In this document: positions 53,771 to 62,207 of the stretch, piece by piece
Layout of the letters: every line of letters starts with the position of its first letter
Position numbering within the stretch: position 1 is the stretch's first letter
Assembly: GCF_006227205.1 (NCBI RefSeq)
Contig: NZ_VCNG01000001.1
Span: 62,001-126,000, forward strand
Source: Pseudomonas sp. ICMP22404
GTDB lineage: Bacteria > Pseudomonadota > Gammaproteobacteria > Pseudomonadales > Pseudomonadaceae
Direction: 5' to 3'
DNA length: 64,000 nt
The notes under the pieces: generated by a model
Databases searched by the model: none
What the model was told of the DNA's origin: nothing
What the model saw: only the letters and a program-made list of their open reading frames with translations
Made by a program: the position numbers and the translations under genes

Positions 53771-53788
53771 ACTGTCAGGATTGACAGT
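53771..53788. promoter_or_regulatory. Inverted repeat in the divergent promoter region
   Basis: ACTGTCA-GGAT-TGACAGT is a perfect 7-bp dyad lying between the minus-strand transcript start and the plus-strand small gene at 53844. It overlaps a candidate -35 in each direction (CTGACA on minus, TTGACA on plus), as expected for an operator controlling both. Confidence 0.5.
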
Positions 53789-53843
53789 AGCTCGATCGGC
53801 TCCAATGGGGACCATGTTCAATGTGAACCAATGGAGCCTGGAC

Positions 53844-54257
53844 ATGAAAAATACTCTGACGGGATGCACGTGGTTACTTCTATTGTTTATCAACCATGTT
53901 AAGGCCGGTGAAATAACCTGTCCTGCGATTGCGGAGGTTCGTGAACACCTGAAACTCTCGGATGTTAAGTCCATAGAAGTACAGGATGATCGGGAGTGGG
54001 CAGATCAGGGCGCTATTAAAATGGTCGATCCCGCATCCATGAAACTCAACGGTGCCGAGTTTGCTCTCCACGACATTGACGTTCCACAAACACCGGGAAG
54101 AGCAACCCTCACTTGCGCATATGCGTCCGTAAATCTGGCCCTCCAGTATCTTCAAGTACAGCCGCCTTTTTCAGAGTGGACGAACCGGCGCTGCGAAAAT
54201 CTTGCCCTTCAGGTGTGCAATCTCATCAATGCTGACGACTTCAACCTGAGTTTCTGA
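53844..54257 (+). CDS. Small exported cysteine-containing protein, function unknown
   Basis: A 137-aa product with a signal peptide (residues 1-22, MKNTLTGCTWLLLLFINHVK). The mature part has four cysteines (ITCPAI, LTCAYA, RRCEN, QVCNL). The CP start and C-x-Y element recall small secreted DUF3757-type proteins, but this is only an impression. Base composition is more AT-rich than the flanking genes. ATG at 53844 has GGAG 7 bases upstream; longer in-frame starts lack a signal peptide. No partner is known. Confidence 0.7.
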   Translation: MKNTLTGCTWLLLLFINHVKAGEITCPAIAEVREHLKLSDVKSIEVQDDREWADQGAIKMVDPASMKLNGAEFALHDIDVPQTPGRATLTCAYASVNLALQYLQVQPPFSEWTNRRCENLALQVCNLINADDFNLSF

Positions 54258-54341
54258 TTGATTTATCGTTCATCCGCCGCTGGCAGATGACCCGGAGTCA
54301 ATAGATACCGTACAGTGCGCCTCCCCCTGAAGAGTTTGCCC

Positions 54342-54917
54342 ATGGACGTAAAAATTGGTGGCGCCACCCTCGCGGTCATCCTGGCGGGCATGCTGATTGC
54401 GCTGGGTGTCAACGAATGCCAGCGAGGACCGCTGAATCCGGAAGTTGCCGATGGCGTCAGCGAAGAGCAGAAGACCTGGCTGACCATCGAGCACCGCATC
54501 AAGCGCTCCGACCCGTCTCTGACCGCGGTCACCCGCGACCAGCAAACGCTTACCGTGACCTATCGCCCGGACGCCGACGGGACCGACGAGGGTTGGGTGC
54601 CGCGCCTGCTACGCGTTGTCGGCCATGGCCTCGCCGCGCTCAATAACGCCCCAGGAGGGAAGCAGTACCCTCAGGTAACGGTCAAGGCCCGGCTCCTTGC
54701 CGACGACGACGTTGAACTGGTCTACGACATGCGGGGGTTCGACGCGATCAAGACCCAAAGGGACGGCTACACCACCTTCGCCAGCCTGCCCCGCAGCCTC
54801 ACATTCGACAGGAATGCGCTGGCCCAGGCCCAGAATGAATGTCGGGACACGAATGTCTGGGGTTTCTACCCCGACTTCTGCGAGCGGGTCAAAACAGCAA
54901 CGGTAACCCAGCCCTGA
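54342..54917 (+). CDS. Membrane-anchored hypothetical protein
   Basis: A 191-aa protein with one N-terminal transmembrane segment (residues 7-23, ATLAVILAGMLIALGVN) followed by a soluble periplasmic domain with cysteines in VNECQRG, QNECRDT and DFCERV. I do not recognise a family. ATG at 54342 is preferred over an in-frame GTG at 54315. It lies 84 bases after the small exported protein and 164 before the next one. Whether the three form an operon is unclear. Confidence 0.7.
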   Translation: MDVKIGGATLAVILAGMLIALGVNECQRGPLNPEVADGVSEEQKTWLTIEHRIKRSDPSLTAVTRDQQTLTVTYRPDADGTDEGWVPRLLRVVGHGLAALNNAPGGKQYPQVTVKARLLADDDVELVYDMRGFDAIKTQRDGYTTFASLPRSLTFDRNALAQAQNECRDTNVWGFYPDFCERVKTATVTQP

Positions 54918-55081
54918 GTGGGGTTATCCTTGCCCGACGGGGAATGGAACGGACAACTTCTGGGTATATAAACAAGCGAGACTATTTCTTATCGGCCTTG
55001 AGTGCTGTCAGCTCTGACAGTAGTCGAGGACCTGCCTGTCGATGAACATCCAGACTGTCATCAAGTCACGGAGTACATCGA

Positions 55082-55438
55082 ATGTGCAAAATAATGTTCG
55101 CCGGTATGTTTTCGCTCGTGGCTTTGCCTGGCCTTGCTCACGCTGCGAATATCGCATCATGTCCTCAGCCGAACACCATAGATTCTTTTACAGCCTCCTC
55201 CAGTAATCCACCTCCAAATAACGAAGGTTTCAGATACAAAGCGACCGACCCAAGCGGAGGCGCTTGGGTGGGAGAACAATTTCAATCAGCTTCAGACAAC
55301 TTCTTGAAACACAACCCCAAGGCAATCTCCATTAGCGCCACGGGAGACAGCTGTAGCTATAGGGGGGATCCTCAGGAAGATAATCAAGGCAATGAGCTCT
55401 ATAAGCGAGAGTTCACCCTGACCAAAGACAAAAAATGA
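55082..55438 (+). CDS. Small exported protein, function unknown
   Basis: A 118-aa product with a signal peptide (residues 1-21, ending GLAHA). The mature protein has CPQPNTIDSF, GGAWVGEQF and GDSCSYRG elements, a CP...W.G...C.Y pattern like DUF3757 proteins, and two cysteines. It is relatively AT-rich and ends in charged residues (TLTKDKK). It may be a distant relative of the protein at 53844. ATG at 55082 has a weak ribosome site. Confidence 0.7.
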   Translation: MCKIMFAGMFSLVALPGLAHAANIASCPQPNTIDSFTASSSNPPPNNEGFRYKATDPSGGAWVGEQFQSASDNFLKHNPKAISISATGDSCSYRGDPQEDNQGNELYKREFTLTKDKK

Positions 55439-55486
55439 GCCGCTGGGCCTAATGTCTGTCAGTTAAGGATCAAACGGCGCAACGCC

Positions 55487-55592
55487 TGTGGGAGTAAAGC
55501 TTGCTCGCGATAGCGATGGACCCGTCAACATTGTTGCTGACTGACGTACCGCAATCGTCGGATCGCCGCCCGGAGCAAGCTTTGCTCCCACG
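55487..55592. repeat. REP-type pair, variant
   Basis: A forward copy TGTGGGAGTAAAGCTTGCTC from 55487 and a reverse copy ending in GGAGCAAGCTTTGCTCCCAC at 55591, of the AAAGCTTGCTC subtype also seen at 57976. Confidence 0.85.
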
Positions 55593-55632
55593 GGTTTGTG
55601 GCTTAACTGACTGGCATTAGCCGCCGGGCCCC

Positions 55633-55666
55633 AATAAAAAGGGCGACATCACTGTCGCCCTTTTTC
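55633..55666. terminator. Bidirectional terminator between the small exported gene and fdhA
   Basis: AAAAAGGGCGACA-TCAC-TGTCGCCCTTTTT has A- and T-runs on both sides and can end transcription from either strand. On the minus strand it lies 17 bases after the fdhA stop. Confidence 0.92.
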
Positions 55667-55682
55667 CGTCTTGCTTCCAACC

Positions 55683-56882
55683 TTACGCCGCGCTGAACAG
55701 CTTGTGCGGATCGATCACGAATTTCTTCGGCACGCCAGCGTCGAACTCGCCGTAGCCTTTCGGCGCGTCGTCCAGGCTGATGACCTGTACGCCGACGATT
55801 TCCGCGATGTTGATGCGGTCCCACATGATCGCCTGCATCAGCGCGCGGTTGTACTTCATCACCGGGGTCTGACCGGTGTGGAAGCTGTGGGACTTGGCCC
55901 AGCCGAGGCCGAAGCGGATGCTCAGGGCACCGATCTTGGCGGCGGCATCGACCGCGCCCGGATCTTCGGTGACGTACAGGCCAGGGATACCGATCTTGCC
56001 GGCGACACGGGTCACTTGCATCAACGAGTTGAGCACGGTGGCCGGGGCTTCGTGCTTGACGCCGTCATGACCATGACCACGGGCTTCGAAGCCTACGCAA
56101 TCAACGGCACAATCGACTTCAGGTTCGCCCAACAACGCGGCGATTTGCTCGTGCAATGGCGTGTCGGTGGACAGGTCGACAACTTCAAAGCCCTGCGCCT
56201 TGGCATGAGCCAGGCGGATGGAGTTGACGTCGCCGACGATCACCACCGCTGCACCGAGCAGACGAGCAGAAGCCGCAGCCGCCAGGCCGACCGGACCGGC
56301 ACCCGCGATATACACGGTGCTGCCAGGACCAACGCCGGCAGTCACTGCGCCGTGGTAACCGGTAGGCAGGATGTCGGACAGGCAGGTCAGGTCACGGATT
56401 TTCTCCATGGCCTTGTCACGGTCCGGCAGTTTCAGCAGGTTGAAGTCGGCATACGGCACCAGCACGTATTCGGCCTGGCCGCCGGTCCAATCACCCATGT
56501 CCACGTAACCGTAGGCACCGCCGGCACGGGCCGGGTTGACGGTCAGGCAGACGCCGGTGTGCTGTTCCTTGCAGGAACGGCAACGACCGCACGCAACGTT
56601 GAACGGTACCGACACCAGATCACCTATCTTCAGGTTCTCGACGTCGCTGCCTTTCTCGATCACTTCACCGGTGATCTCGTGACCCAGGACCAGGCCGGTC
56701 TGGGCGGTGGTACGGCCGCGCACCATGTGCTGGTCGGAGCCGCAGATGTTGGTGGAGACCACGCGCAGGATGACGCCGTGTTCGATCTTCCTGCCACGCG
56801 GGTCCTGCATTTTTGGATAGTCGATTTTCTGGACTTCGACCTTGCCGTTGCCGAGATACACGACACCACGATTACCGGACAT
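55683..56882 (-). CDS. fdhA: Glutathione-independent formaldehyde dehydrogenase
   Basis: A 399-aa zinc medium-chain dehydrogenase closely matching P. putida formaldehyde dismutase/dehydrogenase. The catalytic zinc ligands Cys47 (TNICGSDQH) and His68 (LGHE) and the structural zinc cysteines 98, 101, 104 and 112 (CGRCRSCKEQHTGVC) are present. The NAD fold GAGPVGLAAA is intact. It oxidises the formaldehyde released by sarcosine oxidase when tetrahydrofolate is short. It is the last gene of the glyA-sox-purU-fdhA set. Confidence 0.96.
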   Translation of the reverse strand: MSGNRGVVYLGNGKVEVQKIDYPKMQDPRGRKIEHGVILRVVSTNICGSDQHMVRGRTTAQTGLVLGHEITGEVIEKGSDVENLKIGDLVSVPFNVACGRCRSCKEQHTGVCLTVNPARAGGAYGYVDMGDWTGGQAEYVLVPYADFNLLKLPDRDKAMEKIRDLTCLSDILPTGYHGAVTAGVGPGSTVYIAGAGPVGLAAAASARLLGAAVVIVGDVNSIRLAHAKAQGFEVVDLSTDTPLHEQIAALLGEPEVDCAVDCVGFEARGHGHDGVKHEAPATVLNSLMQVTRVAGKIGIPGLYVTEDPGAVDAAAKIGALSIRFGLGWAKSHSFHTGQTPVMKYNRALMQAIMWDRINIAEIVGVQVISLDDAPKGYGEFDAGVPKKFVIDPHKLFSAA

Positions 56883-56991
56883 GCTTTCACCTCGCTGTTG
56901 TTTTTATGAAACCGCGTTGCCCAGGCAGGCAGCGCGTTGATTGCTCGGGTTAGTGCTTGTGTCTTTGTTTCTGTGCTGTATGGGAGCGCCT

Positions 56992-57058
56992 CATCGCGAG
57001 CAGGCTCGCTACCACAATGGATACACAATCTCCCGTGGGAGCGAGCCTGCTCGCGATG
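56992..57058. repeat. REP pair between purU and fdhA
   Basis: A reverse copy with one change (GCTCGCTACCACA) from 56992 and a forward copy from about 57034 to 57058. Confidence 0.88.
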
Positions 57059-57065
57059 GCGCCCG

Positions 57066-57923
57066 TCAGAGCACCACCGTACGATTGGCGTTCAGGAAAA
57101 CTCGTCTTTCAATGTGATACCCCACGGCCCGGGCCAATGTGAGCCCTTCGATATCCCGCCCCTTGGCGATCAGGTCCTCGGGATAATGACTGTGGTCCAC
57201 GACCTCCACGCCTTGGGCGATGATCGGGCCCTCGTCCAGGTCGTTGTTGATGTAGTGCGCCGTGGCGCCGACCAGTTTCACGCCCTTGTTGTAGGCCTGG
57301 TGATACGGTTTGGCGCCCTTGAAACCCGGCAGCAGGGAGTGGTGGATATTGATCGCCTTGCCGTCGAGCTTGCGACACAGCTCCGGCGACAGCACCTGCA
57401 TGTAGCGGGCGAGGATCACCAGTTCGGCACCGGTGTCTTCAATCACCTGCCACACCTGCCGTTCCTGGGCCGGCTTGTCGTTCGGGTCCAGGGGGAAATG
57501 GTAGTAGGGAATCTGGTGCCAGTCGGCCAGCGGCTTGAGATCCGGGTGATTGGACACCACCGCGACCACGTCCATGGACAACTGGCCGATGCGCTGGCGG
57601 TAGAGCAAGTCGTTGAGGCAGTGATCGGCCTTGGACACCATGATCACCACTTTCGGCCGGTAGTTGGGCGGCGTCAGTTCGAACACCATGCCAAAGGCTT
57701 CGGCGCGCTCGGCCAGGCCGGCACGGAAATCCTGCTCGTCGAAACCATCGGGTTGGCGAAACTCCACACGAATGAAGAAACGCCCCGAAAGCCGGTCATC
57801 GAAGGAGTGGTGCTCGGTGACGTAGCAGCCCTGCTCGAACAGAAAGCGGGTCACCGCGTCCACCGTGCCGAGCACGCTGGGGCAGTCGGCAGTCAAAATC
57901 CATGTGTCTGGGGCGCGGCTCAT
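57066..57923 (-). CDS. purU: Formyltetrahydrofolate deformylase
   Basis: A 285-aa enzyme hydrolysing 10-formyl-THF to formate and THF. It has an N-terminal ACT domain (WILTADCPSVLGTVDAVTRF) and a formyltransferase-like domain with the INIHHSLLPGFKGAKPYHQA and GATAHYINNDLDEGPII catalytic segments (Asn, His and Asp). It recycles one-carbon units produced by sarcosine oxidation. ATG at 57923 has AGGAGTCACC upstream, a convincing ribosome site. Confidence 0.96.
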   Translation of the reverse strand: MSRAPDTWILTADCPSVLGTVDAVTRFLFEQGCYVTEHHSFDDRLSGRFFIRVEFRQPDGFDEQDFRAGLAERAEAFGMVFELTPPNYRPKVVIMVSKADHCLNDLLYRQRIGQLSMDVVAVVSNHPDLKPLADWHQIPYYHFPLDPNDKPAQERQVWQVIEDTGAELVILARYMQVLSPELCRKLDGKAINIHHSLLPGFKGAKPYHQAYNKGVKLVGATAHYINNDLDEGPIIAQGVEVVDHSHYPEDLIAKGRDIEGLTLARAVGYHIERRVFLNANRTVVL

Positions 57924-57975
57924 TGCGGTGACTCCTGTTGATTGTGAACAACTGCTGCTATGGCAGGGAGGCCTC

Positions 57976-58061
57976 TGTGGGAGCAAAGCTTGCTCGCGAT
58001 AAAGCAACGCAGTCTCGTTGAAACCGAGGTAGCCCGATCGCGAGCAAGCTTTGCTCCCACA
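57976..58061. repeat. REP-type pair between soxG and purU
   Basis: A forward copy TGTGGGAGCAAAGCTTGCTC from 57976 and a reverse copy (GAGCAAGCTTTGCTCCCACA) ending at 58061. Confidence 0.9.
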
Positions 58062-58083
58062 GATTGACCGCCAAGGCCAAAAA

Positions 58084-58716
58084 TCAGGCCTGCACGCTCA
58101 AACCATACTCAGCCGACGCATCCTGCAGCCACAGCCACCAGTAATCGGAGAAGCTGCGGCGGATCAGAAGTTCCCAGGTGTCTTCGGCGGTGTGGCGGAT
58201 CACCAGTTGCGACTTGGCGAACACCGTGCCCACGGCCTTGCCCACCGGGAAGTTGCTTGGGTGTACATCGTAGCTGGTGGATTTCATCAGCACGTCGCGC
58301 ACGTTCGGGCCGGACAGTTCGAGAATCTGCTGGCCGCCGCTGACGTTGACGATCTGGATGTGCAGGTCGCCCAGGGCTTCACGCAGTTTCTGCTCGGCGG
58401 CGAACTCCTCACCGGTCGGCACGACCAGCAACCATTCATCCGGCCCCATCCATTGCAGGCTGGTCTCGCCCTTGACGATAACGCTCAACGCGCCCGGCAA
58501 TTCGATGCCGAGAGCCTTGTGCACGCCCGCGGCGAATGCCGCATCGTGACCATCGCCACGGATGGTCAGGTGACCCAGGAGTTTTTTCTCGCGCACGGTC
58601 ACGCCGGCGTTCTTGCGACCCTTGCCCACCAGGCTGGCGAGGTCGGCATGATGCAGCGACGACTCGGCTTTGGCCCCGGTGGTTGGGCGTTGTTGGTAAA
58701 CATTGGCTGCTGTCAT
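58084..58716 (-). CDS. soxG: Sarcosine oxidase gamma subunit
   Basis: A 210-aa subunit of the heterotetrameric sarcosine oxidase, of the SoxG/GcvT-like fold (LGHLTIRGDGHD, QWMGPDEWLLVVP, ILELSGPNVRDVLMK). It helps assemble the complex with SoxA, SoxB and SoxD. It is separated from soxA by 132 bases filled by a CCCACGC-type repeat, unlike the other, tightly packed sox genes. Confidence 0.95.
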   Translation of the reverse strand: MTAANVYQQRPTTGAKAESSLHHADLASLVGKGRKNAGVTVREKKLLGHLTIRGDGHDAAFAAGVHKALGIELPGALSVIVKGETSLQWMGPDEWLLVVPTGEEFAAEQKLREALGDLHIQIVNVSGGQQILELSGPNVRDVLMKSTSYDVHPSNFPVGKAVGTVFAKSQLVIRHTAEDTWELLIRRSFSDYWWLWLQDASAEYGLSVQA

Positions 58717-58737
58717 ATAGCACCTGTCTCTTGAATT

Positions 58738-58844
58738 GATCGTTCCCACGCTCTGCGTGGGAATGCCGCCATGGACGCGCTGCGTCCGCTTTGGGGCGCG
58801 GAGCGCCCCGGGATGCATTCCCACGCGGAGCGTGGGAACGATCA
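58738..58844. repeat. CCCACGCTCTGCGTGGG-type repeat, copy 2, between soxA and soxG
   Basis: It starts GATCGTTCCCACGCTCTGCG and ends in the mirrored GCGTGGGAACGATC. Internally it has GGACGCGCTGCGTCC and GGGGCGCGGAGCGCCCC dyads. It ends 4 bases before the soxA stop codon region (58849). It is the same family as 35987-36095. Confidence 0.88.
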
Positions 58845-58848
58845 GGTA

Positions 58849-61800
58849 TCAAATATTCTGCCGATCGCCCTTCGGATCGAAGAACACCGACGAAACGATC
58901 TCTGCCTCGATCACGCTGCCATCAGCCTGCGGCGAGAAGACCCGCTCACCGATACGCTTCAAGCCCCCCTTGACCACACCCATCGCGAACGAATAGCCCA
59001 GGGAGTTGTGCGCATAGCTGGAGGTCACGTGACCCACCATGGTCATCGGGATCGACTGCTTGGGGTTGAAGACCAACTGTGCGCCTTCCGGCAGCCAGAC
59101 ATTCGGGTCGATCGGCTTGAGGCCCACCAGTTGCTTGCGGTTCTCACGCACGCAATCTTCACGGTTCATGCCACGCCAGCCGATCCACGAGAACGGCTTG
59201 GTACGGCCTACGCACCAGCCCATGTTCAGGTCGTCCGGGGTCATCGAGCCGTCGGTGTCCTGGCCGACGATGATGAAGCCCTTCTCGGCCCGCAGTACGT
59301 GCATGGTTTCAGTGCCGTACGGGGTCAGGTTGTACTTCTTGCCGGCCTCGACGATCTTCTCGAGCACACCCATGGCGTAGTCGGCCTGCACGTTGACTTC
59401 GTACGACAGCTCGCCGGTGAACGAGATCCGGAACACCCGCGCCGGCACGCCACCCACCAGGCCTTCTTTCCAGGTCATGAACGGGAAGCCGTCACGATCC
59501 AGGTCGATGTCGGTGACTTCGCTCAACAGCTTGCGGCTGTTGGGCCCCGACAGGGTCATGGTTGCCCAGTGGTCGGTGACCGAGGTGAAGTACACCTTCA
59601 GGTCCGGCCATTCGGTCTGCTGGTAGATCTCCAGCCATTGCAGCACACGAGCCGCACCGCCAGTGGTGGTGGTCATGATGAAATGGTTGTCAGCGACGCA
59701 GGCGGTCACGCCGTCGTCGAACACCATGCCGTCTTCCTTGCACATCAGGCCGTAGCGAGCCTTGCCCACGTCGAGCTTGGTCCAGGCGTTGGTGTAGATG
59801 CGGTTGAGGAACTCACGGGCATCCGGACCCTGGATGTCGATCTTGCCCAGGGTCGAGGCGTCCAGCAGGCCGACGCTGTCGCGCACAGCCTTGCATTCGC
59901 GCTTGACCGCGGCATGCATATCTTCGCCGTTCCTTGGGAAGTACCAAGGGCGCTTCCACTGGCCAACGTCTTCGAATTCAGCGCCGTTCTTCACATGCCA
60001 GGCATGCAGCGCAGTGAAGCGAACCGGTTCGAAGATGTGCCCGCAGTGCCGGCCGGCCACCGCGCCGAATGTCACCGGCGTGTAGTTCGGACGGAACATG
60101 GTGGTGCCCATCTGTGGGATGCTCACGTTCAGCGAACGGGCCGCGATGGCCAGGCCGTTGACGTTGCCCAGCTTGCCCTGGTCGGTACCGAAGCCCAGTG
60201 CGGTGTAGCGCTTGACGTGCTCCACCGACTCGAAGCCTTCGCGGGTGGCGAGCTCGATGGCGGCGGCGGTGACGTCGTTCTGCAGGTCGACGAACTGCTT
60301 TGGCGCCCGTGCGGTCCCTTTTTCGTGCGGCACCTGGAACAGCGCCAGGGTAGGCTCTTCGTGGCGGCTCAGGGCTTTAGGCAAAACGCCTTCCACGGTC
60401 TTGAAGCCGGCTTCGCTGGCCGCGCGCGCGCCGCCCTCGAAACCATCGGCCAGGGTATCGCCGAGGCTGTAGACGCCATTCACGCCGCCGACGCATACAC
60501 GTTTCTGCGGTGCTTCGCCCGGTACGAAACCGAGGATGTCTTCACGCCAGATCGGCTTGCCGCCCAGGTGCGAAGCCAGGTGGACCACCGGGCTGTAGCC
60601 GCCGGAGCTGGCGACCAGGTCGCAGTCCAGCCATTCGCCGGGGCTGGTGACTTTTTGTCCGCGAACGTCGATCGCGGCGACGCGAGCAGCAGTCACGCGC
60701 TTGCTGCCACGGGCCTCGATCACGGCGCTGCCGGTGAGGATGCGGATGCCTTTGGCGCGTGCTTCTTCCACCAGCGCACCACGTGGGTTGCTGCGGGCAT
60801 CGGCGACGGCGACGACTTGCAGGCCGGCGTCGAACCAGTCCAGCGCAACGCGATAGGCGTGGTCGTTGTTGGTGGACAGCACCAGCTTCTTGCCCGGTGC
60901 CACGCCGTAGCGACGCACATAGGTAGAGACTGCACCGGCCAGCATGTTGCCCGGCACGTCGTTGTTGCCGTAGACCAGCGGACGCTCGCAAGCACCGGTG
61001 GCCAGCACCACGCGCTTGGCGCGGACGCGGTTGATACGCTGACGCACCTGGCCGATCGGCGCGCGGTCACCGAGGTGATCGGTGAGGCGTTCGTGGATGG
61101 TCAGGAAGTTGTGGTCGTGATAACCGTTCACCGTGGCGCGAGGCAACAGCAACACTTCCGGCATCGAGCGCAGCTCAGCCACCACCGCCGCGACCCACTC
61201 GGTCGCCGGCTTGCCGTCCAGGCTTTCGCGGGAATCGAGCAGGCTGCCACCGAACTCTTCCTGCTCGTCAGCCACGATCACCCGCGCACCGCTGCGACCG
61301 GCGGCCAAGGCCGCGGCCAGGCCGGCAGGGCCGGCACCGACGATCAGCACGTCGCAGTGACGGTTCATGTAGTCGTAGGTATCCGGATCGTTCTCGGTCG
61401 GCGAGCGACCCAGGCCGGCGGCCTTGCGGATGTACTTTTCGTAAGTCATCCAGAACGATTGCGGGTACATGAAGGTTTTGTAGTAGAAGCCCGGCGGCAT
61501 CAGCTTGCCGCCGACCTTGCCGAGAATGCCCATCATGTCGTTGTTCACGCTCGGCCAACCGTTGGTGCTGGTGGCGACCAGGCCCTGGTACAGCGCCTGT
61601 TGCGTGGCACGCACGTTAGGAATCTGCGTGGCTTCGGTGGCGCCGATCTGCAGCACCGCGTTCGGCTCTTCCGCACCGGCGGCGAAGATGCCCCGTGGAC
61701 GGGAATACTTGAAGCTGCGGCCGATGATGTCGACGCCGTTGGCCAGCAATGCAGCGGCCAGGGAGTCGCCTTCGAAGCCCTTGTAAGTCTGGCCGTTGAA

Positions 61801-61866
61801 AGTGAAGCTCAGCACTTTGTTGCGGTCGATCCGTCCGCCGTTGGACAGGCGATTGATCTGGCTCAT
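58849..61866 (-). CDS. soxA: Sarcosine oxidase alpha subunit
   Basis: A 1005-aa subunit. It has an N-terminal ferredoxin-like region (FTFNGQTYKGFEGDSLAAAL), an NAD-binding Rossmann fold (LIVGAGPAGLAAALAAG, GxGxxG at 177-182), and a C-terminal GcvT-like tetrahydrofolate domain (LKVYFTSVTDHWATMTLSGP, GLVGGVPARVFRISFTGELS). The complex oxidises sarcosine to glycine and transfers the methyl group to THF. It overlaps soxD by four bases. Confidence 0.97.
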   Translation of the reverse strand: MSQINRLSNGGRIDRNKVLSFTFNGQTYKGFEGDSLAAALLANGVDIIGRSFKYSRPRGIFAAGAEEPNAVLQIGATEATQIPNVRATQQALYQGLVATSTNGWPSVNNDMMGILGKVGGKLMPPGFYYKTFMYPQSFWMTYEKYIRKAAGLGRSPTENDPDTYDYMNRHCDVLIVGAGPAGLAAALAAGRSGARVIVADEQEEFGGSLLDSRESLDGKPATEWVAAVVAELRSMPEVLLLPRATVNGYHDHNFLTIHERLTDHLGDRAPIGQVRQRINRVRAKRVVLATGACERPLVYGNNDVPGNMLAGAVSTYVRRYGVAPGKKLVLSTNNDHAYRVALDWFDAGLQVVAVADARSNPRGALVEEARAKGIRILTGSAVIEARGSKRVTAARVAAIDVRGQKVTSPGEWLDCDLVASSGGYSPVVHLASHLGGKPIWREDILGFVPGEAPQKRVCVGGVNGVYSLGDTLADGFEGGARAASEAGFKTVEGVLPKALSRHEEPTLALFQVPHEKGTARAPKQFVDLQNDVTAAAIELATREGFESVEHVKRYTALGFGTDQGKLGNVNGLAIAARSLNVSIPQMGTTMFRPNYTPVTFGAVAGRHCGHIFEPVRFTALHAWHVKNGAEFEDVGQWKRPWYFPRNGEDMHAAVKRECKAVRDSVGLLDASTLGKIDIQGPDAREFLNRIYTNAWTKLDVGKARYGLMCKEDGMVFDDGVTACVADNHFIMTTTTGGAARVLQWLEIYQQTEWPDLKVYFTSVTDHWATMTLSGPNSRKLLSEVTDIDLDRDGFPFMTWKEGLVGGVPARVFRISFTGELSYEVNVQADYAMGVLEKIVEAGKKYNLTPYGTETMHVLRAEKGFIIVGQDTDGSMTPDDLNMGWCVGRTKPFSWIGWRGMNREDCVRENRKQLVGLKPIDPNVWLPEGAQLVFNPKQSIPMTMVGHVTSSYAHNSLGYSFAMGVVKGGLKRIGERVFSPQADGSVIEAEIVSSVFFDPKGDRQNI

Positions 61867-62192
61867 ACCTTCTCTCCCAGAGCCTGTGCGGCCGCTTTCG
61901 GACTGTCAGCCTTGTCGGTGAATTGCGGCTTTTGGCCGATCTTGTAGGTTTCCAGGATTTCGTAGGTCACGGTGTCGCGGGTCGCGTTGAAGTACTGGCG
62001 GCAACCGGCAGCGTGGATCCACAACTCATGGTGCAAACCGCGAGGGTTGTCGCGGAAGAACATGTAGTCGCCCCACTCCTCGTCGGTGCAGCTGTTCGGG
62101 TCCAGTGGACGCGGGATGTGCGCCTGGCCGGACGAATGGAATTCCTCTTCGGAGCGCAGTTCGCCGCAGTGAGGACAGAAGATGTGCAACAT
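61863..62192 (-). CDS. soxD: Sarcosine oxidase delta subunit
   Basis: A 109-aa zinc-binding subunit: C6-P-H-C9-G and H25 in MLHIFCPHCGELRSEEEFHS are the expected ligands. The HELWIHAAGCRQYFNATRDT motif is typical. It bridges the other subunits. Its start is 15 bases after the soxB stop, with AGGAGAAATTCC as ribosome site. Confidence 0.96.
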   Translation of the reverse strand: MLHIFCPHCGELRSEEEFHSSGQAHIPRPLDPNSCTDEEWGDYMFFRDNPRGLHHELWIHAAGCRQYFNATRDTVTYEILETYKIGQKPQFTDKADSPKAAAQALGEKV

Positions 62193-62207
62193 AGGGAATT
62201 TCTCCTG

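Noticed and set aside
53554..53805. 83-aa open frame on the minus strand upstream of the DUF2780-like gene
   Set aside because: It would begin upstream of the predicted transcript start, runs through the terminator hairpin, and has no ribosome site or recognisable motif.
58771..61947. 1058-aa open frame on the plus strand
   Set aside because: It runs antisense to soxA, whose protein is an unmistakable match; such long antisense frames are a by-product of high-GC codon use. No recognisable domain.
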